A DNA stretch of 42,972 nucleotides from an uncultured Clostridia bacterium (GTDB taxonomy: Bacteria; Bacillota; Clostridia; Oscillospirales; Acutalibacteraceae): assembly GCA_947624835.1 (NCBI GenBank), contig CANQLX010000007.1, positions 1 through 42,972 on the forward strand, read 5' to 3'. The notes beneath the pieces were generated by a model. That model was given only the letters and a program-made list of their open reading frames with translations. It did not search any database and was not told where the DNA came from. A program made the translations under genes and the position numbers. Positions 17,897 to 24,775 of the stretch are shown one piece after another (position 1 is the first letter of the stretch; every line of letters begins with the position of its first letter).

Positions 17897-18061
17897 TCAG
17901 ACCGTTTCTGACTCTTTCACAACCCCCCCGTCAACCGCTTCACCTTCAAATCCTCCGTCGATTATCCAACGCAGAAATAAACCATATGGTTTCCGGAAAG
18001 CCGCCATATCTCGTCCTGCTGTTTTTTGTGTAAACTCACCTGTCAGACAGTGGTTTTTCAC
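17897..18061 (-). CDS. Possible 54-residue protein or decayed element
   Basis: A frame from GTG 18061 to TGA 17897 encodes 54 residues including GEFTQKTAGRDMAAF and LRWIIDGGFEGEAVDGG. AAAGG lies seven bases before the GTG. Upstream in a different frame is another short peptide-like stretch (MAIDRVDRHQEDT, ending near 18074), so the region may be a frameshifted remnant or part of a dispersed repeat rather than a working gene. It is the only coding-like content in the roughly 500-bp gap 17830-18330; the rest of that gap holds nothing recognisable. No family is recognised. Confidence 0.25.
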   Translation of the reverse strand: MKNHCLTGEFTQKTAGRDMAAFRKPYGLFLRWIIDGGFEGEAVDGGVVKESETV

Positions 18062-18336
18062 AGTAAAGCCTTTAGGTATCTTCTTGATGCCGATCTACAC
18101 GATCAATAGCCATACATATTCTCCACTCTGTAAAATATGGGGTTATATTCTGAGTAGATCCATAACCTGCCCTTGGCTATATATTATACAAAACATTATT
18201 TTGAAAATCAATATATAAAAACAGCTAAATAAAAGAATAAAATTACTCACAATACTAACTTACTGTAACTTTGTACACTTTCCCAATTTACACCGAAAAA
18301 TATCACAAATAACCTAACAACCTATAACCGATTTTC

Positions 18337-18365
18337 TTGACTTTTCGGTTATCCTATGTTATACT
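18337..18365 (+). promoter_or_regulatory. Promoter of the riboswitch-controlled exporter
   Basis: TTGACT at 18337-18342, 17-bp spacer, TATACT at 18360-18365 with an upstream TG (extended -10). Transcription would begin around 18372, just before the riboswitch. Confidence 0.8.
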
Positions 18366-18383
18366 TAGGCATAATATATACTA

Positions 18384-18457
18384 TACTGATCAGGAAAAGC
18401 TTTCGCTTTATCCGGGTCACGTTTGTGACAGCGGAGCATTTGCCCGTGGGACAGTAA
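18384..18457 (+). promoter_or_regulatory. NiCo (czcD-type) metal riboswitch aptamer
   Basis: A compact four-way junction can be drawn. P1 is TACTG (18384-18388) with CAGTA (18452-18456). P2 is GGA-AAAGC / GCTTT-TCC (18393-18413). P3 is GTCAC/GTGAC (18416-18429). P4 is a short GG-GC/GC-CC hairpin (18433-18445). Junction strands match the NiCo class as I remember it: ACTGA-CAGG on the 5' side and GTGGGACAGT on the 3' side. Known members bind Co2+ and Ni2+ cooperatively, with Fe2+ response also reported, and turn on metal exporters. The downstream CDF gene fits exactly. The 3' strand of P1 is also the 5' arm of the terminator. Confidence 0.88.
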
Positions 18458-18485
18458 TTTTTGTTACTGTACCTGCGGTTTTTTT
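18443..18485 (+). terminator. Riboswitch expression-platform terminator
   Basis: ACAGTAA (18451-18457) pairs with TTACTGT (18464-18470) across a short loop, extended imperfectly by CCCGTGGG / ACCTGCGG, and followed by a T tract (18479-18485). Because ACAGTA also forms P1 of the aptamer, metal binding should block this terminator and allow read-through into the exporter. Confidence 0.85.
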
Positions 18486-18509
18486 ATATCACGGAAATGA
18501 GGGGATAAT

Positions 18510-19418
18510 ATGAATAATAACCTGCCGATATCGAAAAAAGACAATAAAAAAAATGATGTACAAACGGCTGTAGAAGTATCCGTTGTAAGTATAGCTGCCA
18601 ATACCGTCCTTTCAGTTTTTAAGCTTGTTGCAGGATTTCTGGCAAATTCCGGTGCCATGGTGAGCGATGGAGTTCATTCCGCTTCGGATGTGTTCAGCAG
18701 TATCATTGTAATTATAGGAGTAAAGCTCGCAGGAAACAAACCCGACAGTGAACACCCCTACGGTCATGAACGCTTTGAGTGCGTTGCCGCCATAATTCTT
18801 GCCGTACTGCTGTTTCTTACAGGTCTGATGATAGGGGCAGAGGCAATAGGCAATATTACATGCGGAAATTATAAGGATTCCACTCCGCCGGGAAGACTTG
18901 CAATTATAGCCGCAATCGTTTCTATTGTGGTAAAAGAGGCTATGTTCTGGTACACAAGGCATTATGCAAAAATTATTGATTCGGGTGCAGTTATGGCAGA
19001 TGCATGGCATCACCGAAGTGATGCTCTTTCCTCTGTCGGTGCTCTTATCGGCATAATAGGTGCAAGAAATGGTATACCAATACTCGAACCTATAGCAAGC
19101 ATTTTTATATGCCTGTTTATAATCAAGGCAGCATACAGCATTTTTGCCGATGCTGTCAATAAAATGGTTGACCGTTCATGTGATGATAAAACAGAGGATG
19201 CAATCCGTGACTGTGTACTCGCACATGAGGACGTTATCGGAGTAGATCTTTTGAAAACAAGAATATTCGGAAACAAAATATATGCAGATATAGAAATATG
19301 CGTTGACGGCAGCAAAACTCTGAGTGAAGGTCATGAAATAGCCGAACAGGTACACAATGCCGTGGAAGAAAACTTCCCAAGGCTTAAACATATCATGGTT
19401 CATGTAAATCCGGAATAA
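18510..19418 (+). CDS. Cation diffusion facilitator metal exporter
   Basis: 302 residues with about six membrane helices and a cytoplasmic C-terminal ferredoxin-like domain, the standard CDF layout. The transport-site motifs are HSASD in helix 2 (H56, D60) and HHRSD in helix 5 (H167 or H168, D171). The conserved HPYGHERFE loop between helices 2 and 3 is present at 82-90. Such proteins export divalent metal in exchange for protons. The NiCo riboswitch directly upstream points to Co2+, Ni2+ or Fe2+ export rather than zinc. GAGGGG precedes the ATG. It is monocistronic by appearance, with its own promoter, and the next gene has a separate promoter at 19436. Confidence 0.93.
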   Translation: MNNNLPISKKDNKKNDVQTAVEVSVVSIAANTVLSVFKLVAGFLANSGAMVSDGVHSASDVFSSIIVIIGVKLAGNKPDSEHPYGHERFECVAAIILAVLLFLTGLMIGAEAIGNITCGNYKDSTPPGRLAIIAAIVSIVVKEAMFWYTRHYAKIIDSGAVMADAWHHRSDALSSVGALIGIIGARNGIPILEPIASIFICLFIIKAAYSIFADAVNKMVDRSCDDKTEDAIRDCVLAHEDVIGVDLLKTRIFGNKIYADIEICVDGSKTLSEGHEIAEQVHNAVEENFPRLKHIMVHVNPE

Positions 19419-19435
19419 AAAATTTACTGATACTA

Positions 19436-19464
19436 TTGAAAAAAAAAACTAAGTATGGTAATAT
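19436..19464 (+). promoter_or_regulatory. Promoter of the TM1266-hydE unit
   Basis: TTGAAA at 19436-19441, 17-bp spacer, TAATAT at 19459-19464. The same -35/-10 pair and spacing occur at the Rrf2 gene promoter (9133-9161). It is followed by a leader of about 170 nt before the first start codon. Confidence 0.65.
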
Positions 19465-19478
19465 TAAATTAGGTTGAG

Positions 19479-19586
19479 CGTGTTAGCTTTGTGCTGAACG
19501 TGAAACTGTATTAAAAACAACTGCTTCTGAGGTCAAAGGCTTTACCTGAGCCAAAGGATGTTTGCATAAAGCGTTAAAGACAGCAC
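19479..19586 (+). ncRNA. Candidate structured regulatory leader of the hydE operon
   Basis: GTGCTG-AACGT (19491-19501) can pair over a long range with GCGTT (19571-19575) and CAGCAC (19581-19586), leaving an AAAGA bulge. This encloses a domain with a GGCT/AGCC hairpin (19538-19541 / 19549-19552), whose loop contains ACCT complementary to AGGT at 19530-19533, a possible pseudoknot. CAGCAC is also the start of the terminator arm. A 5' hairpin (GTGTTAGC / GCTGAACG, 19482-19500) would compete for GTGCTG. This is a classic switch arrangement. The consensus matches no riboswitch class I can recall. Confidence 0.55.
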
Positions 19587-19611
19587 CCTTGTATATATCA
19601 GGGGTGCTTTT
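19583..19611 (+). terminator. Intrinsic terminator in the hydE leader
   Basis: GCACCCTTG (19583-19591) pairs with CAGGGGTGC (19599-19607) around a TATATAT loop and is followed by TTTT. It lies 30 bp before the first start codon with no intervening gene, so it must be an attenuator rather than an end-of-operon terminator. Confidence 0.8.
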
Positions 19612-19640
19612 CGCCTTGAGCAAATAAGGAGAGATTTTTT

Positions 19641-19886
19641 ATGGAAAGTCATGTATCAATAATCGGTATCATAGTCGAAAACCTTGATTCCACAGACAAG
19701 CTTAACGATCTTCTGCACGAATATGCAGATTACATCATCGGCAGAATGGGTCTGCCCTACCCTAAGAGAAATGTCAATATTATAAGCATAGCACTTGACG
19801 CTCCCACAGATATTATAAATACCCTTTCGGGAAAAATCGGCATGATTGACGGAATTAGCTCAAAGGTGGCATTTTCTAATAAATGA
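19641..19886 (+). CDS. TM1266-family hydrogenase-system regulator (ACT-like)
   Basis: 81 residues, the usual size of the TM1266 family of putative regulators linked to [FeFe]-hydrogenase systems. The sequence opens with a hydrophobic strand (VSIIGIIVEN) and contains GRMGLPYPKRNVNIISIALDAP, the family's typical central segment. The fold is ACT/NikR-C-like, so small-ligand or metal sensing and dimerisation are likely, but there is no DNA-binding domain. AAGGAGAG precedes the ATG. Its stop overlaps the hydE start by four bases (ATGA), implying translational coupling and matched expression with HydE. Confidence 0.9.
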   Translation: MESHVSIIGIIVENLDSTDKLNDLLHEYADYIIGRMGLPYPKRNVNIISIALDAPTDIINTLSGKIGMIDGISSKVAFSNK

Positions 19887-20944
19887 GGGAACTTATTGAT
19901 AAACTCGAAAAAAATTCCGTATTGGGGCTGTCGGAATATGCTGAGCTTATAAAGAACTTTACACCTGAGCTTTCAGAATACCTTTTTGAAAAATCAAGAA
20001 ATATCAGGCATAAATATTACGGACATGATGTTTATATACGGGGTCTTATAGAATTTACAAATTACTGTAAAAACGATTGCCTGTACTGCGGTATAAGGCG
20101 GAGCAATAAAAATGCAGAACGCTATAGACTTACAAAGGAGCAAATTCTTGACTGCTGTGAAAGCGGCTATGCTCTCGGCTTTCGCACTTTTGTACTTCAG
20201 GGCGGAGAGGATCCGTATTTTACGGATGACCTCATGGTTGACATAATAAGCTCCGTAAGGGAAAGATATCCCGATTGTGCAATTACGCTCTCAATCGGTG
20301 AAAAAAGCTATGGTAGCTATAAGGCATTTTTTGATGCAGGGGCAAATCGTTATCTTCTGCGGCATGAAACGGCAAATTGCGAGCATTACGGTAAGCTTCA
20401 TCCTAAGGAATTAAGCTGTGAGAACCGCAAACGCTGTCTTTATGACCTTAAAGAAATCGGTTATCAGGTGGGCTGCGGCTTTATGGTAGGCTCTCCGTAT
20501 CAGACAGCGGAAAATCTTGCAGAGGATCTCCTGTTCATAAAGGAATTACAGCCGCAGATGGTCGGAATAGGTCCTTTTATTGCCCAGCATGATACACCTT
20601 TAAAAGATTTTAAGAACGGCACATTGGAACTTACGCTTTTTATGCTCGGACTTATCCGTCTTACGCTGCCCGATGTACTTCTCCCTTCTACAACCGCTTT
20701 GGGAACAATTCACCCACGTGGCAGAGAATTGGGTATACTTGCCGGTGCAAATGTTGTAATGCCGAATTTATCACCGACTAATGTTAGAAATAAATATCTT
20801 TTGTATGACAACAAGATATGTACAGGTGATGAGGCGGCGGAATGCAGGCACTGCATGGAACTCAGAATGGGAAGTATCGGTTATAAGGTGGTTGTAAACA
20901 GAGGAGATGCCATAAATTTTCATCAGATAAATAGTTATAAATAA
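19883..20944 (+). CDS. hydE: [FeFe] hydrogenase maturase HydE (radical SAM)
   Basis: 353 residues. The radical-SAM motif CKNDCLYC (C62, C66, C69) binds the 4Fe-4S cluster that cleaves S-adenosylmethionine. A second cysteine set C-x7-C-x2-C (CTGDEAAECRHC, near 313-323) matches the auxiliary cluster site of Thermotoga HydE. The BATS-like C-terminal barrel segment (LPSTTALGTIHPRGRE) is present. With HydG and HydF, HydE builds the 2Fe subcluster carrying CO, CN and azadithiolate ligands. The start overlaps the TM1266 gene. The relative PylB/BioB-like enzymes are less likely because hydF lies next to it. Confidence 0.96.
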   Translation: MRELIDKLEKNSVLGLSEYAELIKNFTPELSEYLFEKSRNIRHKYYGHDVYIRGLIEFTNYCKNDCLYCGIRRSNKNAERYRLTKEQILDCCESGYALGFRTFVLQGGEDPYFTDDLMVDIISSVRERYPDCAITLSIGEKSYGSYKAFFDAGANRYLLRHETANCEHYGKLHPKELSCENRKRCLYDLKEIGYQVGCGFMVGSPYQTAENLAEDLLFIKELQPQMVGIGPFIAQHDTPLKDFKNGTLELTLFMLGLIRLTLPDVLLPSTTALGTIHPRGRELGILAGANVVMPNLSPTNVRNKYLLYDNKICTGDEAAECRHCMELRMGSIGYKVVVNRGDAINFHQINSYK

Positions 20945-20948
20945 TTTT

Positions 20949-20986
20949 TATTGTACAAAATTACTTTATATTAAAATAGTACAATA
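20949..20986 (+). repeat. Inverted repeat upstream of hydF
   Basis: TATTGTAC (20949-20956) and GTACAATA (20979-20986) form a perfect 8-bp dyad separated by 22 A/T-rich bases, between hydE and hydF. There is no T tract, so it is unlikely to be a terminator. It could be a regulator-binding dyad or an mRNA hairpin. Confidence 0.5.
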
Positions 20987-21013
20987 GTGAAATAAGGATC
21001 AAGGAGAATTATT

Positions 21014-22216
21014 ATGAGTTTAAATTCAACGCCTTCGGCGGACAGATTGCATATTTCATTTTTCGGAAAAAGAAATGCAGGTAAATCAAGTATAGTAAAT
21101 GCTGTGACAGGTCAGGATCTTGCTATTGTTTCCGAAACCCTCGGCACAACTACAGATCCGGTTTCAAAAGCTATGGAGCTTCTCCCCCTCGGACCGGTTG
21201 TAATTATTGACACTCCGGGTATTGATGATGAGGGCGAGCTTGGCAAGCTGCGTGTGAAAAAAAGCTATCAGGTCCTGAATAAGACGGATATAGCTGTACT
21301 GATAATTGCCGCTGATGAGGGTATCTCAGAGGAGGATAAAAAGCTTATTGAGAAATTCAAGTCTAAAAACATACCCTATATTATTGCATACAATAAAAGC
21401 GACCTTAAGAATGTTTCACTCACGGAAGATAATGAAATCCTTGTAAGTGCAAAAACAGGCGAAAATATATTCGAGCTGAAAGAGCTTATCGGTAAGCTTT
21501 CCAAGGGACAAGAAAACAATAAGCATATCATTTCCGATATGCTTGAAAACAATGATATAGTTGTGCTTGTTGTTCCCATTGACGCTGCCGCTCCCAAGGG
21601 CAGGCTTATTCTGCCGCAACAGCAGACTTTGAGGGATATACTTGACTGTCATGCAATCTCTGTTGTAACCCAGGATACGGAGCTTACTGCAACCCTCGAT
21701 TCACTTGCAAAAAAGCCTAAGCTTGTGATAACGGACAGCCAGGCATTTGCAAAAGTCAGCAAGGACACTCCGAAGGATATCCTTCTTACCTCTTTCTCTA
21801 TTCTTTTTGCGAATTATAAGGGTAACCTAAAACTTGCTGTTGAAGGTGTGCGTACAATATCCGAGCTTAAGGAGGGTGATACAGTTCTAATTTCCGAAGG
21901 CTGTACTCATCACAGACAGTGCGGAGATATCGGTACGCAGAAGCTTCCTGCCCTCATCAGAAAATTTACGGGACTGAGTAATATCAATTTTGAATGGACC
22001 AGCGGAACGGAATTTCCCGACAGTCTTGACAGATATAAGCTGATTCTTCACTGCGGCGGCTGTATGCTCAACGAGCGTGAAATGAAATACCGCCTTAAAT
22101 GTGCACAGGACGAGGGCATACCGATTACAAATTACGGTACGGCTATTGCATATATGAACGGAATACTCAAAAGGAGTCTTGAAATTTTCCCTGATATTGC
22201 CGCCATTATTGATTAG
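21014..22216 (+). CDS. hydF: [FeFe] hydrogenase maturation GTPase HydF
   Basis: 400 residues. GTPase motifs: P-loop GKRNAGKS (18-25), DTPGIDD (switch II) and NKSD. A dimerisation domain follows, then the Fe-S cluster region with GCTHHRQCGD near 297 and HCGGC near 350, matching the C-x-H ... H-C-x-x-C ligand pattern of HydF. HydF is the scaffold on which the 2Fe subcluster made by HydE and HydG is assembled before transfer to HydA. AAGGAG supports the ATG. It follows hydE by 69 bp and is probably in the same transcript. hydG and hydA are not in the window, so they must lie elsewhere in this genome if the system is complete. Confidence 0.97.
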   Translation: MSLNSTPSADRLHISFFGKRNAGKSSIVNAVTGQDLAIVSETLGTTTDPVSKAMELLPLGPVVIIDTPGIDDEGELGKLRVKKSYQVLNKTDIAVLIIAADEGISEEDKKLIEKFKSKNIPYIIAYNKSDLKNVSLTEDNEILVSAKTGENIFELKELIGKLSKGQENNKHIISDMLENNDIVVLVVPIDAAAPKGRLILPQQQTLRDILDCHAISVVTQDTELTATLDSLAKKPKLVITDSQAFAKVSKDTPKDILLTSFSILFANYKGNLKLAVEGVRTISELKEGDTVLISEGCTHHRQCGDIGTQKLPALIRKFTGLSNINFEWTSGTEFPDSLDRYKLILHCGGCMLNEREMKYRLKCAQDEGIPITNYGTAIAYMNGILKRSLEIFPDIAAIID

Positions 22217-22262
22217 AAAAAAATGTATTCCGCATCATGGGGCGGGTCGCTTGGCTGTAACA

Positions 22263-22316
22263 AAGGGGTTACCAGATACGCTCATGATTGATTAAATCGG
22301 TAACCCCTTATTTTAT
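22263..22316. terminator. Terminator after hydF
   Basis: AAGGGGTTACC (22263-22273) and GGTAACCCCTT (22299-22309) form a perfect 11-bp stem around an unusually long 25-base loop, followed by ATTTTATT. It separates hydF from the convergent sugar transferase gene and ends rightward transcription. The leftward T tract is weak. Confidence 0.8.
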
Positions 22317-22337
22317 TCAGTAACAACTCACCCGCAA

Positions 22338-22964
22338 TTATCTCCCGTCCATATGTCTAAGGATAACACCCGCCGTTTTGAAAATTATTTTGATGTCCGT
22401 CCATATACTTCTGTCTTCAATGTATTTTCTGTCCAACATCATCCATTCATCAAACGATATATCATTACGGTTCGGTCTTGCCTGCCAATAACAAGTAAGT
22501 CCGGGTTTGACTTTAAGCCTGAATCTATCCTCTTCCCTATAACGTTCAACCTCACATGGCAAAGCAGGACGTGGACCTACAAAAGACATATCACCCTTTA
22601 ATATGTTAAGCATCTGCGGAAGCTCATCTATGTTTGTCTTGCGAAGAAACTTACCTACCTTTGTTATCCTTGGGTCATCCTTAATTTTAAAAACAGGTCC
22701 GTCAGCTTCATTTAGATCCTCAAGGGATTTCTTTTTCTCCTCAGCATCAACACACATCGTGCGAAATTTGTACAGCCTAAAGTTTTTTCCATTCTTTCCT
22801 ACACGCTCCTGTATAAAAAACGGTTTTCCCTGTTTATCAGAAACAGCAATAGCTACAGCAACTATAATATAAAAAATAAAAAATACTAATAAAAACAAAA
22901 ACGAAAAAACAATATCAAACAAACGTTTTAAAAAATCGTAAAACGGTTTCTCCTTAAAATTCAC
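22338..22964 (-). CDS. Polyprenyl-phosphate sugar-1-phosphate transferase
   Basis: 208 residues from GTG 22964, preferred over an upstream in-frame GTG (22994) because GGGGAGGA lies six bases before it. One N-terminal membrane helix (LFDIVFSFLFLLVFFIFYII) is followed by the catalytic domain with GKNGKNFRLYKFRTM, DELPQMLNILKGDMSFVGPRP and PGLTCYWQ, the signature of the small (WcaJ-C/PglC-like) bacterial sugar transferases. It moves a sugar-1-phosphate from a nucleotide sugar to undecaprenyl phosphate at the inner face of the membrane, the first step of exopolysaccharide repeat assembly. It starts 20 bp after the CpsB gene and is last in a three-gene leftward unit. Confidence 0.93.
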   Translation of the reverse strand: MNFKEKPFYDFLKRLFDIVFSFLFLLVFFIFYIIVAVAIAVSDKQGKPFFIQERVGKNGKNFRLYKFRTMCVDAEEKKKSLEDLNEADGPVFKIKDDPRITKVGKFLRKTNIDELPQMLNILKGDMSFVGPRPALPCEVERYREEDRFRLKVKPGLTCYWQARPNRNDISFDEWMMLDRKYIEDRSIWTDIKIIFKTAGVILRHMDGR

Positions 22965-22984
22965 AGTTAATCCTCCCCGGATTT

Positions 22985-23734
22985 TCAGAACCACATTCCC
23001 ATTATTTTCTTCGGTCGCTTCGGCATAGTCATATCCACATATCTTCCGTTAAACACATCTCTTGCATTTTTATCAAACCAATCCGCATATTCCTCACCAA
23101 ATTTTTTCTTAATCAACTTATATCCATCCCTTAAATTCGGTGAACGTCTTTTCATATTATGACAATCCGAACCCAGCAAATGTGCCATGCCCCATTTTAT
23201 ATATTTCATAGCAATCTTATTGTTGTCAATAACAGCACCACTGTTTATCTGGGCAATACAACCCTTTTCTATCAAATCGTAAAGCTTTGTTGGATCCGAG
23301 GTAAAATACGGATAACGCTCAACATGGGCAAGTATAGGCTGATACCCCCTGTTGATTATTTCAATAAGCGTATGCGTAAGCCCATACGGACGCTCATCCG
23401 TCGGAAATTCTATAAGCAAATAATTTGTATCAGTAAAGCATAATGCATCAAGTTCAATGTCATTCAGCTTTGTCGAAAAATAGATTTCAGCTCCAAGCTT
23501 GAACTTAATTCCAAGATCGGCAACCTCGGGGACTGACATAAGCTTATTATAGCTATGCTCCCTCGCACAGACAAAATCCTCAAGACTTATCCTGTTTATA
23601 TGAAAATGCGGTGTAAAGGCAATAGCCTGCACCCCCTGCTTTCTCTCTTCTTCAAGAAGTTCCAGAGAAACATCCGGGTTTCTGGCTCCGTCATCTATCC
23701 CCGGCAATATATGACAATGTAAATCAAGCATCAT
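22985..23734 (-). CDS. CpsB/CapC-type protein-tyrosine phosphatase (PHP fold)
   Basis: 249 residues. Metal-binding motifs of the PHP phosphatases are all present: DLHCHILPGIDDG at the start, FTPHF near 42, AHVERYPYF near 136 and GSDCHN near 189. In capsule systems this manganese-dependent enzyme dephosphorylates the tyrosine kinase CpsD and thereby tunes chain length. No CpsD kinase gene is adjacent here. AAGGAAA precedes two adjacent ATG codons, either of which (23734 or 23731) could be used. It lies 33 bp after the Wzz-like gene and 20 bp before the sugar transferase. Confidence 0.93.
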   Translation of the reverse strand: MMLDLHCHILPGIDDGARNPDVSLELLEEERKQGVQAIAFTPHFHINRISLEDFVCAREHSYNKLMSVPEVADLGIKFKLGAEIYFSTKLNDIELDALCFTDTNYLLIEFPTDERPYGLTHTLIEIINRGYQPILAHVERYPYFTSDPTKLYDLIEKGCIAQINSGAVIDNNKIAMKYIKWGMAHLLGSDCHNMKRRSPNLRDGYKLIKKKFGEEYADWFDKNARDVFNGRYVDMTMPKRPKKIMGMWF

Positions 23735-23767
23735 TCGTTTCCTTCTGTTTCTTAATAGTTTTATATA

Positions 23768-24490
23768 TCAATCCCTCTTGTTAAATTCCTTTGAATCTAC
23801 CTCAGGTATTATTCCAAGAAGCGGTATGTTAAGTGTATTAACAATATCGTCCTCTGTCTTAAAAGTATTGTTTGCCAATTCCCTTACCAATACGAAGGCA
23901 AGAATAAGAACAAGTCCTATGAGCGCACCTATAATCAAATTTCTTGAAGAATTAGGGCTTACAGGTGCTCCGTTATTGGATATTCTCGCTTCACTTATTA
24001 TTTTAACAGAACCTGCTTCAACCTTATCCTTTATAATCGGCGGAGCAACCTTTATTAATTCCTCGACAACCTGTTTAGCATATTCAGGCTGTGTTGATCT
24101 CATCGAAATATTAATTACCTGTGTTGAATCAACTGTTGAAACATTTATGGATTTTTTAAGTACCTCAGGTGTGGTTGAAAGATTAAGGTTACCTATTACC
24201 TCATTCAAGACTGTATCGGATTTTATTATTATTGAATAAACATCTGCAAGGCTCTGTGCAGCAATAAGCTCGGCTGAATTTACAGTTGAATTTTTTTCCG
24301 AAATATTATTGACTATCAGAACTGCACTTGCTTCATATTTCTTTGCAATGAAAAACTTTGAATACAAAAAAAACACTAAGGCAAAAACAAATGTCACCAA
24401 AAGAATCACTATAATATTTTTGCGTATTATATTGTAAATGACCTTTAAATCAATTTCTCTTTCCTTGGAATTTTCTACCTTTTCTTCCAT
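23768..24490 (-). CDS. Wzz/CpsC-type polysaccharide chain-length protein
   Basis: 240 residues. Two membrane helices (IIVILLVTFVFALVFFLY near 30-47 and LIIGALIGLVLILAFVLV near 187-204) flank an extracytoplasmic Wzz domain beginning KKYEASAVLIV. GAPVSPNSSRNL before helix 2 is the usual proline-rich motif. A short cytoplasmic tail ends at LGIIPEVDSKEFNKRD without a fused kinase, so this is the CpsC/YwqC-like membrane adaptor that normally activates a separate BY-kinase. It is the first gene of the cassette, with a perfect promoter 75 bp upstream and GAGGAGAG before its ATG. Confidence 0.92.
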   Translation of the reverse strand: MEEKVENSKEREIDLKVIYNIIRKNIIVILLVTFVFALVFFLYSKFFIAKKYEASAVLIVNNISEKNSTVNSAELIAAQSLADVYSIIIKSDTVLNEVIGNLNLSTTPEVLKKSINVSTVDSTQVINISMRSTQPEYAKQVVEELIKVAPPIIKDKVEAGSVKIISEARISNNGAPVSPNSSRNLIIGALIGLVLILAFVLVRELANNTFKTEDDIVNTLNIPLLGIIPEVDSKEFNKRD

Positions 24491-24564
24491 AAAACACTCT
24501 CCTCATATACGTTACACATTTGAAATATGACACATTTTAATAACCGACGACTCCATACCATACA

Positions 24565-24593
24565 ATTATATACTCGTTTTTTCCTTTTGTCAA
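24565..24593 (-). promoter_or_regulatory. Consensus sigma-A promoter of the polysaccharide cassette
   Basis: On the minus strand TTGACA (plus 24588-24593), exactly 17 bp, then TATAAT (24565-24570): a perfect match at both elements. Confidence 0.88.
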
Positions 24594-24728
24594 CAAAATT
24601 TTGTGATTAAAATCTAAACATAATATTTTATTTAAAAACTATACAAATTATACCTAAAAGCAAAATATTTACTATGCAAAGTATTTAATTTTGTATTATA
24701 AAAGATTGCTTTTTAAATAAAATTTTAT

Positions 24729-24737
24729 GATATAATA
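24729..24737 (+). promoter_or_regulatory. Extended -10 promoter of the flavoprotein gene
   Basis: TGATATAAT (24729-24737) is an extended -10 about 40 bp before the ATG at 24776. A poor -35 (TTGCTT, 19-bp spacing) lies upstream. The divergent 24491-24775 gap holds only this and the polysaccharide promoter in very A/T-rich DNA. Confidence 0.6.
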
Positions 24738-24775
24738 TATATAATTTTCTTATAAAAAATGAAAGGATAATAGTT

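Noticed and set aside
19479..19611. Second NiCo riboswitch upstream of hydE
   Set aside because: The ACTGA-CAGG and GTGGGACAGT junction signatures are absent and the long-range pairing has a different layout.
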